A stretch of 51,512 bases of DNA from an uncultured Acidimicrobiales bacterium (lineage in GTDB: Bacteria; Actinomycetota; Acidimicrobiia; Acidimicrobiales; SHLQ01): assembly GCA_938038785.1 (NCBI GenBank), contig CALHTB010000009.1, forward strand, positions 1 to 51,512, in the 5' to 3' direction. Under the pieces are notes generated by a model that searched no databases, was not told the DNA's origin, and saw only the letters and a list, made by a program, of their open reading frames with translations. The translations under genes were made by a program, and so were the position numbers. Positions 15,772-25,770 of the stretch are shown here, piece after piece (the first letter of the stretch is position 1; each line of letters begins with the position of its first letter).

Positions 15772-18700
15772 GTCGTGCTCCTCGTTCGTTTGCCGACGCC
15801 ATGATCGCTTCGATCTCGTCTCGTCCTTCGTCTCGTGCGGCAGCGGCGGCCGTGAGCACTCGCTTGAAGTCTCGGGGCATTACCTTGACGAACTTGCCTT
15901 GGGCCGAATCCCAATCAGCTAAGAGCCTGATGCCCACATCGGACCCAGTCTCTACGACGTGGTTGTCGATGATGCCCTGTAGCTGGGTTACGTCAGCGTC
16001 ATCGAGCGGATCGAGGTCGACCATCTCGGTGTTGATCTGGTCAGCGAATGTTCCGTCCTCATCGAAGACGAACGCAACGCCGCCCGACATTCCCGCAGCG
16101 AAGTTCCGTCCGGTCTTGCCCAGGATGACCGCAACTCCCCCGGTCATGTACTCACAGCCATGGTCGCCGATTCCTTCGACGACAGCGGTTGCTCCGGAGT
16201 TACGGACGCAGAACCGCTCACCGGCGAGGCCACGAATGAACATCTCGCCGCTGGTGGCGCCATACCCGATGACGTTGCCAGCAATGACGTTCTCCTCAGC
16301 AACGCAGGCAAGTTCGTCCGGTGGTCGCACGATGATGCGTCCGCCCGAGAGTCCCTTGCCAACAAAGTCGTTTGCATCGCCGGAGAGTCGCAAGGTGATG
16401 CCCTTTGGCATGAACGCACCGAAGCTGTTGCCTGCTGAACCTGTGGCTTCGATGATGACCGAGTCATCGGGCAAACCATCGGGGCCGTTCGCCTTGGTGA
16501 GGTGGTAACCGAGCTGTGTGCCCACACTGCGGTTGACGTTGTGGATGTCGGTCGTAATCGTCACGGCCGTTCCACCGTTCAAGGCTGGCTCGGCTGCTTT
16601 GAGCAACCGGGCATCGAGGGCCTCGTCCAGCTTGTGGTCTTGTCCCCCGGTGTTTCGGCGTGATTCGCCTTCGAGGAGCGGCGGCACGTACAGGATTGGC
16701 GACAGGTCGAGGCCGTCGGCCTTCCAATGGTCGATGGCCGCCGACAGATCGAGCGATTCGGCCTGGCCGATGGCTTCATCGAGCGACCGGAAGCCCAACT
16801 CGGCAAGTAGCTCGCGCACCTCTTCCGCGATGAACTCGAAGAAGTTCACCACGAACTCTGGAGAGCCGCTGAACTTCTTCCGGAGCTCGGGGTCCTGGGT
16901 GGCAACGCCAACCGGGCACGTATTGAGGTGGCAGACCCGCATCATGACGCAACCCATCACGACGAGCGGCGCTGTAGCAAAGCCGTATTCGTCGGCACCG
17001 AGCAACGCGGCGATAACCACGTCGCGGCCGGTCTTGAGCTGGCCGTCGACCTGCACGACGATTCGATCGCGGAGACCGTTCATAAGCAACGTTTGCTGGG
17101 TTTCGGCGAGGCCGAGCTCCCACGGAGAGCCCGTGTGCTTCACCGACGTAAGCGGCGACGCCCCGGTTCCGCCATCGTGGCCAGAGATGAGCACCACATC
17201 AGCGTGGGCTTTCGAAACTCCGGCAGCAACCGTGCCAACGCCGAGCTCGCTTACAAGCTTGACGTGGACGCGGGCTTCGGGGTTCGCGCTCTTCAAGTCG
17301 TAGATGAGTTGTGCCAGATCTTCGATCGAGTAGATGTCGTGGTGCGGCGGAGGGCTGATGAGGCCCACACCTGGTGTGCTGCGGCGGGTCTTAGCAATCC
17401 ACGGGAAGACTTTGTGCCCTGGAAGTTGGCCGCCCTCCCCTGGCTTTGCGCCTTGGGCCATCTTGATCTGCAGGTCGTCAGCGTTCACGAGGTAGTTCGA
17501 GGTCACGCCAAATCGGCCCGAGGCCACCTGCTTGATCGCCGAACGTTTCGAGTCGCCGTTCTCCATCGTGACGAGACGTTCGTCGTCCTCGCCGCCCTCG
17601 CCCGTGTTCGACTTGGCGCCGATGCGGTTCATCGCGATCGCAAGGGTCTCGTGAGCTTCAGCCGAGATCGAACCGTAGGACATTGCTCCGGTGGAGAATC
17701 GCTTGACGATCTCGCTGATGGGCTCGACTTCGTCGAGCGGTACCGGCGGCCGGGCGTCGGTCGCGAATCCGAACAACCCTCGCAGCGTCGAAAGGTTGCG
17801 GGCGTGGTCGTTGACCGCTGTGGTGTACTCCCGGAAGATGTCCATCCGCTTGTCACGGGTGGCGTGCTGCAGCTTGAAGACGGTGTCGGGGTTGAACAGG
17901 TGGAATTCGCCTTCGCGGCGCCACTGGTATTCGCCGCCGACCTCGAGCGAGCGGTGCGCACGGTGGTTGGGGTTTGTGGGGAACGCCCGGGCATGGCGTT
18001 CGAGCGTCTCGGTCGTGATGATGTCGATGCCAACGCCGCCGAGGCGGCTGGTCATGGCACCGAAGTACTCACCGAGGACCTCGTCGTTTAGACCGATGGC
18101 TTCGAAGATTTGGGCTCCGGTGTAGGACGCCACCGTCGAGATGCCCATCTTGGACATGATCTTCAAGATGCCCTTGTCGAACGCTTTCACCAGGTTGCTC
18201 TGGGCCTGTTCTACGGACTTGCTCAAACCGTAGGCGCCGCTTTCGGCCAGCTCGGCAACCGTTTCAAAGAGCACATTTGGGTGCACGGCGCGAGCCCCGA
18301 ACCCGAGCAGTGTGGCGACGTGGTGTACTTCGCGAACCTCTCCGGTTTCGACGACAATGTCGGCCAACCCACGCGTACCGTTGGCCACGAGGCGGTGGTG
18401 CACAGCTGCGGTGGCGAGCAACGGCGGGATCGGTGCGAGTGCAGGCGACACCATGCGGTCACTCAGGAGCAACAGCTGGACGCCATCGGAAATGGCCGCG
18501 TCCGCTGTCGCACGAAGGGCGTCGAGCGCAGCCCGCATGCCATCGGCACCCGACTCAGCATCGAACACCATGTCGAGCAGCACGCTCTTTAGCCCAGAAG
18601 CTGGGTCGTCATTTGGCAGTAGCCGAGCGAACTCGTCTGGGGTGAGAACCGGGTGAGCCAGGCCGATTTGGCTGATGGCCAAGTTGCCCGGTTCGAGCAG

Positions 18701-20401
18701 GTTCCCGCGTGGTCCAAGCGTGGTTTGCACCGCGGTGATGAGTTCTTCGCGGATGGCGTCGAGCGGAGGGTTGGTCACCTGGGCGAACAGCTGTTGGAAG
18801 TAGTCCGGTAGCACCCGCGACATCTCCGAGAGCGCCGCGATTGGCGTGTCGGTGCCCATCGAACCAAGAGCCTCTTTGCCGTTCTCGGCCATCGGCGTGA
18901 CCAGGAGCTTCAGCGCCTCGTGGGTGTATCCGAACGCAAGCTGTCGTGTTTCGAGCGTGCCCTCGACGGGACGGTTATCGGGCTGCACTGGGAGCTCGGA
19001 CAGTGGCGTGACAGTCGCATCGAGCATCTCCTGGTACGGGCGAGCAGCCGCAACCTGCTCCTTGATTTCGTCATCGCGCAGGATCCGGCCCTGTTCGGTG
19101 TCGATAAAGAAGATGCGGCCTGGTTCGAGGCGGCCCTTCTCGATGATTGTCGACGGGTCGATGTCGACAACGCCGACTTCTGATGCCATAACGACGAGGT
19201 CATCGCTGGTCACCCAGTACCGCGATGGGCGCAGGCCGTTGCGGTCGAGCACGGCACCAATGGTCGTGCCGTCGGTGAACGATACCGATGCCGGTCCGTC
19301 CCATGGCTCCATGAGCGTTGCGTTGTACTCGTAGAACGCTCGACGGTCCTCGGGCATCGACTCGTGGTTCTCCCATGGCTCGGGGATCATCATGAGAATT
19401 GCTTCTGGCAGCGAGTAGCCCGACAGGGTCAAGAGCTCGAGACACTCATCGAAGCCGGCGGTGTCAGAGGCGCCGGGGGTGCAGATTGGCAGCGCTCGTT
19501 GCAGCGACGAGTCGAACAGTTCCGAATGGAGCGACGAGTGTCGAGCCTGCATCCAGTTTCGGTTGCCCTTGATGGTGTTGATCTCGCCGTTGTGGGCAAC
19601 CAGGCGGTATGGGTGCGCGAGCGGCCACGACGGAAACGTGTTGGTGGAGAACCGGGAGTGCACCAGGGCAATTGCCGATTCGTAGCGGCTGTCACGCAGG
19701 TCGGGATAGAAGGCCGCCAGCTGCGGCGTGGTGAGCATGCCTTTGTAGACGATGGTGCGAGCTGACAGCGATGGGAAGTAGACGCCGTCGTGGGCTGACG
19801 ACGCGCCACCCATAGCTTCGTTGACTTCGTCGGCTCCTGCTTCGAGGTGGATCTCGTGTTCGAAGCGCTTGCGGGCGAGGTAGAGAACTCGATCGAGCTC
19901 GATCCCCGACACGGTGCCGCCCGTGTCTCCAGTGCCCGATCGGCTGTGGGTGAAGAACGGCTGGCTGAAGGCCGGCATCGTGACACGGGCACCTGAGCCA
20001 ATGGTGTCGGGTTCGACGGGCACATCACGCCACCCGAGCACGACCAGGCCCTCTTCTACCGCAATGCGCTGAATTTCGGCCTTCGCCTGTGCGGCTACCT
20101 GTGGGTCTTGTGGAAGAAATGCAATTCCCGTTGCGTACGTGCCGGCTTCAGGCAGGTCAAAGTCGACCACCTCGCGAAGGAACGCGTCGGGGATTTGGGT
20201 GAGCATGCCAGCGCCATCGCCGACGTCGGGGTCCGCGCCAGCAGCACCACGGTGGTCGAGGGCGCAGAGAGCGCCAATACCGAGCTGGACAATTCGGTGG
20301 CTGGCGCGCCCGCGCAGGTCGCATACGAAGTTCAGCCCGCAGGCGTCGTGTTCGTTCGCAGGGTCATAGAGACCCTGCCGCGGAGGCAGTCCGAGTGTCA
20401 T
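15764..20401 (-). CDS. gltB: Glutamate synthase large subunit
   Basis: A 1545-residue protein from ATG 20401. The frame is open for 83 more codons, but that segment has Arg/Cys-rich, non-protein-like composition. A 20-residue propeptide precedes Cys21 ([11 protein letters not shown]), the N-terminal nucleophile that hydrolyses glutamine after processing. Central and FMN-binding barrel domains follow: [25 protein letters not shown] and [13 protein letters not shown] are loop-6 and ammonia-tunnel motifs. [19 protein letters not shown] holds the [3Fe-4S] cysteines. The C-terminal beta-helix domain has repeated G-x-x-x-G patterns such as [13 protein letters not shown]. With gltD it forms GOGAT, the main glutamate-forming route at low ammonium. 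Confidence 0.97.
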   Translation of the reverse strand: MTLGLPPRQGLYDPANEHDACGLNFVCDLRGRASHRIVQLGIGALCALDHRGAAGADPDVGDGAGMLTQIPDAFLREVVDFDLPEAGTYATGIAFLPQDPQVAAQAKAEIQRIAVEEGLVVLGWRDVPVEPDTIGSGARVTMPAFSQPFFTHSRSGTGDTGGTVSGIELDRVLYLARKRFEHEIHLEAGADEVNEAMGGASSAHDGVYFPSLSARTIVYKGMLTTPQLAAFYPDLRDSRYESAIALVHSRFSTNTFPSWPLAHPYRLVAHNGEINTIKGNRNWMQARHSSLHSELFDSSLQRALPICTPGASDTAGFDECLELLTLSGYSLPEAILMMIPEPWENHESMPEDRRAFYEYNATLMEPWDGPASVSFTDGTTIGAVLDRNGLRPSRYWVTSDDLVVMASEVGVVDIDPSTIIEKGRLEPGRIFFIDTEQGRILRDDEIKEQVAAARPYQEMLDATVTPLSELPVQPDNRPVEGTLETRQLAFGYTHEALKLLVTPMAENGKEALGSMGTDTPIAALSEMSRVLPDYFQQLFAQVTNPPLDAIREELITAVQTTLGPRGNLLEPGNLAISQIGLAHPVLTPDEFARLLPNDDPASGLKSVLLDMVFDAESGADGMRAALDALRATADAAISDGVQLLLLSDRMVSPALAPIPPLLATAAVHHRLVANGTRGLADIVVETGEVREVHHVATLLGFGARAVHPNVLFETVAELAESGAYGLSKSVEQAQSNLVKAFDKGILKIMSKMGISTVASYTGAQIFEAIGLNDEVLGEYFGAMTSRLGGVGIDIITTETLERHARAFPTNPNHRAHRSLEVGGEYQWRREGEFHLFNPDTVFKLQHATRDKRMDIFREYTTAVNDHARNLSTLRGLFGFATDARPPVPLDEVEPISEIVKRFSTGAMSYGSISAEAHETLAIAMNRIGAKSNTGEGGEDDERLVTMENGDSKRSAIKQVASGRFGVTSNYLVNADDLQIKMAQGAKPGEGGQLPGHKVFPWIAKTRRSTPGVGLISPPPHHDIYSIEDLAQLIYDLKSANPEARVHVKLVSELGVGTVAAGVSKAHADVVLISGHDGGTGASPLTSVKHTGSPWELGLAETQQTLLMNGLRDRIVVQVDGQLKTGRDVVIAALLGADEYGFATAPLVVMGCVMMRVCHLNTCPVGVATQDPELRKKFSGSPEFVVNFFEFIAEEVRELLAELGFRSLDEAIGQAESLDLSAAIDHWKADGLDLSPILYVPPLLEGESRRNTGGQDHKLDEALDARLLKAAEPALNGGTAVTITTDIHNVNRSVGTQLGYHLTKANGPDGLPDDSVIIEATGSAGNSFGAFMPKGITLRLSGDANDFVGKGLSGGRIIVRPPDELACVAEENVIAGNVIGYGATSGEMFIRGLAGERFCVRNSGATAVVEGIGDHGCEYMTGGVAVILGKTGRNFAAGMSGGVAFVFDEDGTFADQINTEMVDLDPLDDADVTQLQGIIDNHVVETGSDVGIRLLADWDSAQGKFVKVMPRDFKRVLTAAAAARDEGRDEIEAIMASANERGARHG

Positions 20402-20423
20402 TTTGTTCGTCCTTGTTCCGGCG

Positions 20424-20485
20424 GGTTGCTTGGCACACAAGCAAACCGACCGACAGGTTGGGTAAATCAGCGTGTCTTCACGCTG
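20424..20485 (-). promoter_or_regulatory. Structured 5' leader of gltB (two stem-loops)
   Basis: Two perfect stems lie in the gltB leader: CAGCGTG/CACGCTG with a four-base loop (20468-20485), and TTGCTTG/CAAGCAA with a five-base loop (20426-20444), the latter extendable to GGTT/AACC with one bulge (20424-20447). The second stem ends about 23 bases before the gltB start. This does not match the glutamine riboswitch pattern I know. It may be a regulatory leader or an mRNA stability element. Confidence 0.45.
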
Positions 20486-20513
20486 GGACGACACTGGCCC
20501 AGACGGTTTTCTT

Positions 20514-20543
20514 AACCTACCGGTGCAGGTGTCCTCGCAACAA
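20514..20543 (-). promoter_or_regulatory. gltB: Candidate gltBD promoter
   Basis: On the minus strand, TTGTTG (20538-20543) and TAGGTT (20514-20519) are separated by 18 bases, an acceptable sigma-70-type arrangement. A start near 20507 would give a leader of about 105 bases containing both stem-loops. The call rests on pattern only. Confidence 0.35.
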
Positions 20544-20569
20544 CACCGCACACCGACAAGACTGGGCCT

Positions 20570-21850
20570 ATGACATCTGATCGTTCCTCCCATGCAGCCC
20601 ATGCGCAGGGGTTGCTGCGCTTCATTGATTCGTCGCCGTCGCCGTTTCACGTGGTGGCTACTGGGTCGGAAATGTTGCGCGGCGCGGGCTTCGTCGAAAC
20701 CGACATCGGCGTGATGTCAAACGGCCAGCCTGGACGGCACTTCGTGGCTCGAGATGGAGCATTGCTGGCATGGGTGGTGCCCGATGGTGCAACGAGTTCG
20801 ACGCCGTTTCGAGTAGTCGGTGCCCATACCGACAGCCCAAATCTTCGCCTGAAGCCCGAACCAACAGCGAACGGCTTTGGTTATCGACGTTTGGGCGTCG
20901 AGGTGTACGGCGGAGTGCTGCTGAATTCGTGGCTGGACCGCGACCTCGGTCTTTCCGGCCGGATCGCCGTCCGTGGTGCCGACGACACCGTCGACCAGGT
21001 GCTGGTCAAGATCGACGACCCGATCCTGCGAATCCCCCAGCTCGCCATCCACCTCGATCGCGACATCAACGACAAGGGCCTTCTCCTCAACAAGCAGCAC
21101 CACGTCGCCCCCGTGTTCGGCCTGACGAGCCCAAATGCCAGCACCATCTGGGACGTGGTCACTGCGGCAGCTGGGGTGTCAGCCAACGACGTCATTGGCG
21201 CTGATCTGATGGTCCACGACACGCAGAGCTCCCAGCTCATCGGCGTCGACGAGGAGTTCATCAGTGCTCCCCGCCTCGACAACCAGCTCAGCTGTCACGC
21301 AGCTCTAACTGCCCTCTCTGGCGTGTCGAACTCCGATCATATTGCGATGGTCGTGCTGTTCGATCATGAAGAGGTTGGGTCGGTCAGCGCTACCGGCGCA
21401 GCGACAAACTCACTGCCGCTCCTGCTCGAAGCGATCAGCGGCGATGCAGCCGGCCACGCCGCAGCCCTTGCCGATTCACTGTTCGTCTCGGCGGACAACG
21501 CTCACGCCACTCACCCCAACTACCCCGAGCGGCACGAGCCAGCGCATCACATTGCGCTCAATGGCGGGCCCGTGCTCAAGCACAATGCGAACCAGCGGTA
21601 TACCACCGACGCCATCAGCGAAGGCATGTTCAAGCTGGCAGCCGAGCGAGCTGGCGTGTCGACCCAGGCGTTTGTCAACCGCACCGACATGGGTTGCGGA
21701 TCGACCATTGGCCCGACGGTGTCGGCCCTACTTGGCATGCGAGCGCTCGATGTCGGCTGTCCGCAGCTCGCCATGCACAGCTGCCGCGAACTCGCAGGCA
21801 CCAACGACCCCTGGGACATGACGCTTCTTCTCGCCGAATTGCTGTCGTAG
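20570..21850 (+). CDS. M18 family aminopeptidase
   Basis: A 426-residue protein of the aspartyl aminopeptidase family. Metal and catalytic motifs are [13 protein letters not shown] (His and Asp of the dinuclear zinc site), [20 protein letters not shown] (Glu-Glu: general base and ligand), [15 protein letters not shown] and the closing AMHSCRE. These enzymes remove N-terminal Asp/Glu and some neutral residues from peptides in the cytosol. The start is ATG 20570, divergent from gltB across 168 bp. It appears monocistronic and is followed by the palindrome-bearing spacer. Confidence 0.94.
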   Translation: MTSDRSSHAAHAQGLLRFIDSSPSPFHVVATGSEMLRGAGFVETDIGVMSNGQPGRHFVARDGALLAWVVPDGATSSTPFRVVGAHTDSPNLRLKPEPTANGFGYRRLGVEVYGGVLLNSWLDRDLGLSGRIAVRGADDTVDQVLVKIDDPILRIPQLAIHLDRDINDKGLLLNKQHHVAPVFGLTSPNASTIWDVVTAAAGVSANDVIGADLMVHDTQSSQLIGVDEEFISAPRLDNQLSCHAALTALSGVSNSDHIAMVVLFDHEEVGSVSATGAATNSLPLLLEAISGDAAGHAAALADSLFVSADNAHATHPNYPERHEPAHHIALNGGPVLKHNANQRYTTDAISEGMFKLAAERAGVSTQAFVNRTDMGCGSTIGPTVSALLGMRALDVGCPQLAMHSCRELAGTNDPWDMTLLLAELLS

Positions 21851-21872
21851 ACGCCAGCGTCTGCGGTACATC

Positions 21873-21909
21873 ATGGGGTCTGACCCCATCGTTGACACCA
21901 TCGTTGACA
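21873..21909. repeat. Palindrome ATGGGGTC-T-GACCCCAT with tandem 12-mers
   Basis: ATGGGGTC and GACCCCAT (21873-21889) are perfect 8-base arms around a single T. They run straight into two tandem copies of CCATCGTTGACA (21886-21897 and 21898-21909). The first 22 bases of the GGGTCTGACCCC...GTTGACA unit recur at 21987-22008. It lies about 20 bases after the aminopeptidase stop and could also work as a terminator. Confidence 0.7.
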
Positions 21910-21976
21910 GAGCGCGTGCGGCCAGCCCGAAGCGCGCTCGAAATTCACCGACAAATCAACAGTTTCGCGGACCTCG

Positions 21977-22007
21977 GTCAACAATAGGGTCTGACCCCAT
22001 CGTTGAC
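21977..22007. repeat. 31-bp near-perfect palindrome, second copy
   Basis: Arms of 15 bases, GTCAACAATAGGGTC and GACCCCATCGTTGAC, surround a central T at 21992, with two mismatches. It shares its right half with the element at 21873-21909 and ends seven bases before the stop of the convergent hypothetical gene (22015). The remaining spacer between the two copies (21910-21976) holds nothing recognisable. Confidence 0.7.
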
Positions 22008-22014
22008 AGCAGCC

Positions 22015-22680
22015 TTACTTGAAGCTGCGGGCGAAGGTGAGGAGCTTGTTGCGGTCTACGCCTGGGTCGACGAATAAGTCGTAGAACCACTCGTCGACGA
22101 TGAAGCTGAGACGCTGGCTGCCGTTGGGACGCTGGATCCATACGGCTTCGGTGCCGTGAAGTTCGATCATCTCGTGGTTGACGTTGTTCTGCAGGCCAAC
22201 GATTCGGTTGTAGCTGCGGGTATAGGGCGACACGATGGTGAGTTCAACCGGCCCGTAGCGTTGGTTGGTCTCGCGATGCCTGGCCTGTGCCCCGCCGGTG
22301 AGATCCCAACCCTCGGGCACGTTTGTTGGACGTCGCTTCTTCGCGATGTCGGACACGGGAATCTGCTGTCCGGTTGGCTTCCAAGTGAGCGTTCGGTGGC
22401 CAAGTGGTGCATCGAGCTCGATCGTGAGCTCGCAGTAGTAGAGGACAGCGTTGGGTGTGCTCGGTAGCCCGTCGTCTGTCGCGTCGCCGGCGACCGGATG
22501 AGTTTCGTAGATGGTCAGCTCGACCAACTCGGCGTATTCATCGGCTTCGAATTCTAGGGTGGATGCAGGACGTCCCTCGATGCACACCGTGATCGTTGAG
22601 CCGTCGACAAAGTACTGGCCGCCCCGATTTGAACGGCCGTCATACAAGCAGGGGTCGCCCCGCCGTCGGCTAGAAGGCAT
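22015..22680 (-). CDS. Hypothetical protein, 221 aa
   Basis: I do not recognise this protein. It starts MPSSRRRGDPCLYDGRSNRG, has alternating hydrophobic/polar stretches suggesting mainly beta structure (ITVCIEG, YYCELTIEL, VELTIVSPYTRSYN), and no membrane segment or signal peptide. The C-terminus (SFIVDEWFYDLFVDPGVDRN) is acidic and aromatic. Its start overlaps the end of trkH by 11 bases, so it is probably the last gene of the Trk operon, which might link it to K+ uptake; that is inference from position only. Confidence 0.65.
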   Translation of the reverse strand: MPSSRRRGDPCLYDGRSNRGGQYFVDGSTITVCIEGRPASTLEFEADEYAELVELTIYETHPVAGDATDDGLPSTPNAVLYYCELTIELDAPLGHRTLTWKPTGQQIPVSDIAKKRRPTNVPEGWDLTGGAQARHRETNQRYGPVELTIVSPYTRSYNRIVGLQNNVNHEMIELHGTEAVWIQRPNGSQRLSFIVDEWFYDLFVDPGVDRNKLLTFARSFK

Positions 22681-24271
22681 GCTTGTGCGGCCTGACCCGA
22701 CGTAGCGCTCGGCGTGGGGCGGCGAACATCAACAGCACCGCGAACAGCTCGAGACGCCCGACGATCATCAGGAAGGCCAGCACCATTCGGGCTGGCGTTG
22801 GGAAGGCGTTCTGGAAGTTGGTTGTTGGCCCGGCATCGCCGAAGGCAGGGCCCATGTTGCCAAGGGACCCTATGACGCCGCCGATGGTGCTTTCGGTGTC
22901 GCCTCCCAGCCAGGTGACGGCAAGGAACCCGCCGACGACCAGTGCGGCGTAGGCCATCATGAATAGCGACACCTGATGCACGACCCGTTCGGGAACCACA
23001 TCGCGCCCCAACTTCACCGGCACGACCGCACGCGGTTGGCGGGCAACAGCGAGGGTGCGATGGCTAATGGCGGCGAGCACACGCGTGCGAATGACCTTGG
23101 TTCCTCCGGCGGTCGAACCCGACATGCCGCCAACGACCATGAGCAGCAAGATGATGGCCAGCGGCGTCGCCGACCACAAGACGAAATCTCCAGCGGTGCC
23201 AGAGCCTTGGGCATTGCCGAAGCCCGTACTCGAGATCATGCTCGCCACGTTGAACGACGAAACTCGCAGAGCGCCACCAATGCCTCCCTCGACCTCGGAA
23301 CCGGCGGTCAACATGGCCGTGATGGCGATGGTGCACACGACATAAATGGCGATGTAGGCGCGGAACTCGTGGTCTTGGCCGTAGACCTTCCGGCTCATGG
23401 TCAGAAAGAGCCAGTGCAGCGCCCAGTTGGAGCCGCCAAATAGCATCGCGATCTGCGCAACAACCTCGATCGGAAGCGAGTCGAATTCTCCGAGTGAGTT
23501 TCCGTAGGTGCTGAATCCACCGGTAGCGGCGGTCGTGAGCGAATGGTTGATGCCGTCCCAGAGGCTCATGCCTGCAGCTGTGAATGCGGCCGCCATGGCG
23601 AGAGTCCCGCCTAGGTACAGCTTCCACAGAATCTTGGCGGTATCGGCGGCTCGGGGTGCCAGGCGATCTGACGTTGGTCCCGGAGCCTCGGCGCCCATGA
23701 AACCAAGCGCCTTCGAACCAAGCGTGGGGAGCACGGTGATGACGAGCTGAACGAAGCCCATTCCCCCGTACCACTGGGTGAGCTGGCGATAAAACAGAAT
23801 GCCCCGGCCGATTTGCGGGTCCGGGTCATCCAAGCTTGGCAGGTTGGTGAGAACCGTGGAGCCGGTACAGGTGTATCCCGATACCGATTCGAAGATGGCG
23901 TTGGCGACTTCGATCCATCTGCTGACGCCCTCTTGCTGGAACGTCCGGGCGAGCACGAACGGCAGCGCACCCAGGACCGACACGAGCATCCAACTCCACG
24001 CCACCGACGCAAACACGGTGCGGATGGCCAGATCGCCGAGGCGAGTGCCTTGCCACATGCCGCCCCCGACCACCGCAAAGATCAGGGCACAAAGCACCAG
24101 TATCCAGCCCGCGTCTCCCCCGCTGGAGAATTCAACGACTGCGCTCAGGAAAAGCCCCGGTGCGATGGCGAGCAAGGCCAGCCCGCAGATGTGAACCACC
24201 GTGGCTGGCACGCGTCGAGACGGCGAGGTGAACCCCATTGGTTCGCGTTTTGCGGATCGGCGTTCAAGCAT
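22670..24271 (-). CDS. trkH: TrkH-family potassium transporter subunit (first paralogue)
   Basis: A 533-residue membrane protein with four M1-P-M2-like repeats. Each pore loop keeps the selectivity-filter Gly: SGYTCTGSTVL, TTAATGGFSTYG, ISSTGFGNAQ and GSLGNMGPAFG. I chose the ATG at 24271, in a TGATG overlap with the upstream TrkH gene; upstream codons in the same frame have no membrane-protein character. The basic N-terminus (MLERRSAKREP) is cytosolic. TrkH forms the K+-conducting dimer controlled by a TrkA-type RCK ring. It is the larger of the two adjacent paralogues. Confidence 0.93.
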   Translation of the reverse strand: MLERRSAKREPMGFTSPSRRVPATVVHICGLALLAIAPGLFLSAVVEFSSGGDAGWILVLCALIFAVVGGGMWQGTRLGDLAIRTVFASVAWSWMLVSVLGALPFVLARTFQQEGVSRWIEVANAIFESVSGYTCTGSTVLTNLPSLDDPDPQIGRGILFYRQLTQWYGGMGFVQLVITVLPTLGSKALGFMGAEAPGPTSDRLAPRAADTAKILWKLYLGGTLAMAAAFTAAGMSLWDGINHSLTTAATGGFSTYGNSLGEFDSLPIEVVAQIAMLFGGSNWALHWLFLTMSRKVYGQDHEFRAYIAIYVVCTIAITAMLTAGSEVEGGIGGALRVSSFNVASMISSTGFGNAQGSGTAGDFVLWSATPLAIILLLMVVGGMSGSTAGGTKVIRTRVLAAISHRTLAVARQPRAVVPVKLGRDVVPERVVHQVSLFMMAYAALVVGGFLAVTWLGGDTESTIGGVIGSLGNMGPAFGDAGPTTNFQNAFPTPARMVLAFLMIVGRLELFAVLLMFAAPRRALRRVRPHKHAF

Positions 24272-25770
24272 CAGCTCACCCCGATCGATCGGCGAGGACG
24301 CAAGCGTGAGAACCACCGGCCCACGCCGCTGATCGTCAGTAGCACGGGGTAGATCGACAAGCGACCCAGCAACATGCCCATCGCTGCGACGAGCTGAGTC
24401 CAACCCGACTGGTCAACATGGGAGCGAAGCTCGGACCCATCCACGTAGTAGCCAACATTGGAGACCGAGTTCAGTGCGAAGGACAACGTGGCAATGATGT
24501 CGAGGTCGCGGGAGTACAACAGCACCGCTACCGCTGCCAGAGTGAAGGCGTGCATCCACAGATAGCCGTAGGTCAGCGCGAGCGACTTCTCTTTGACAGC
24601 AACTCCATCGATGCGGATGATGCTCTCGCGGTGCGGGCTGAGTAGCTGCTCAAGGCTTCGTCGAACCTCGAGGGCAATTCGAGCGACGCGAGCCTGACGG
24701 AATCCGCTGCCGACCGAACCGCTCATCGCTCCAACTCCGCCAGCGACGAGAATCATTGCGTGTACAAACGCCGAACTTTCAGCCCAGTTCGCCGATCGAA
24801 GTCCAGTGGTGGACAGGGCCGACGAGATCGCAACCGCCGAGTCTGAGGCGCTCAGGTCCGAGCTAAAGAACACGACGCAAAAGCCAATGGCGAGCAAGGA
24901 GGCATAGAGCCGGAGCTCGGTCGACCTCCATACCGAATCGATACGGCCCCGAATCGCCCACCAAACCACCAGCAGGTTGCCACCCGCTGCGACCATTCCC
25001 GCCGATGCAATCCATTCGATGGCTGCACTATCGAAGTGGCCGATCGAGTCGGCGTGGTTTGCCATGCCGCCGGTCGACGCGGTGGATAGTGCATAGGTGA
25101 TCCCGTCAAAGACGTTCATCCCGGCGAGCAGGTACCCAGTGGCGAGCGACAGGGTCAGCACGAGGTAGAGGCCGAGAATGTTACGAACGGCGATACCAAA
25201 GGAGGTCACGAGCTTTCGTTGACCTCGAATCCGCCGCTCTGGCAGCAGTTCGGCGCCGGCCACAGCAGCGGGCAGGACGCCCATCGAGACCAGCAGAACG
25301 CCAAGGCCCGTAGCCCACGGCATGATGACCCGAAGGAACCGCAACGAGTAGCTCAACGATTCGGGCTCGGCGACGGTTGTGAATCCTGTGGTCGTCGATG
25401 CGCTAACGGCTTCGAAGACCGCGTCGAGCGGTGAGGCCAGCTCGCCCGACAACCAAAAAGCTGCGATGGCCACCAGGTTCATGGCCACCCAGCTGATGAC
25501 GAACATCGACATTGCGGCCGCTCGGGTAATCGGTCGGTCACCTTGGGCTCGGCTAACGGCAAATCCGATCAGAATGGTGGTGAAGCCCAAGATCAATTCT
25601 GCGACACGGGCCTCGCCAAAGTTGTCGCCGTCACCGAGCAAGCCCACGGCCGCCGACATGGTGACGCAGATTCCGCCAACCCCTAGGCCAATTCCAAACG
25701 GCAACGGCAGAACTTCGGTGGTTCCAGAGACACCGGTGGAGCTCGGGCTCGCTCTCGTGTCGATGGCCAT
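24271..25770 (-). CDS. trkH: TrkH-family potassium transporter subunit (second paralogue)
   Basis: A 499-residue protein of the same fold, diverged from its neighbour. Pore-loop filters are SASTTTGFT, STASTGGMA, SALSTTGLR and NSVSNVGYY, each with its conserved Gly. The N-terminal 25 residues are polar. It starts at ATG 25770, overlapping the trkA stop by one base (TAATG), and its stop overlaps the next trkH start (TGATG). Two TrkH subunits with one TrkA could form separate channels or a mixed one. The sequences differ enough to suggest distinct ion affinity or regulation. Confidence 0.92.
   Translation of the reverse strand: MAIDTRASPSSTGVSGTTEVLPLPFGIGLGVGGICVTMSAAVGLLGDGDNFGEARVAELILGFTTILIGFAVSRAQGDRPITRAAAMSMFVISWVAMNLVAIAAFWLSGELASPLDAVFEAVSASTTTGFTTVAEPESLSYSLRFLRVIMPWATGLGVLLVSMGVLPAAVAGAELLPERRIRGQRKLVTSFGIAVRNILGLYLVLTLSLATGYLLAGMNVFDGITYALSTASTGGMANHADSIGHFDSAAIEWIASAGMVAAGGNLLVVWWAIRGRIDSVWRSTELRLYASLLAIGFCVVFFSSDLSASDSAVAISSALSTTGLRSANWAESSAFVHAMILVAGGVGAMSGSVGSGFRQARVARIALEVRRSLEQLLSPHRESIIRIDGVAVKEKSLALTYGYLWMHAFTLAAVAVLLYSRDLDIIATLSFALNSVSNVGYYVDGSELRSHVDQSGWTQLVAAMGMLLGRLSIYPVLLTISGVGRWFSRLRPRRSIGVS

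Noticed and set aside
16928..18091. A 387-codon plus-strand open frame inside gltB
   Set aside because: It is opposite a confidently identified, conserved enzyme and has Arg/His/Val-rich, non-protein composition.
20402..20569. A glutamine riboswitch before gltB
   Set aside because: I looked for the conserved core of the glnA-type RNA and did not find it; only generic stem-loops are visible.
20402..20650. Extension of gltB by 83 codons upstream
   Set aside because: The added residues are Arg/Cys-rich, the family begins a short distance before the catalytic Cys, and the extension would overlap the divergent aminopeptidase gene.
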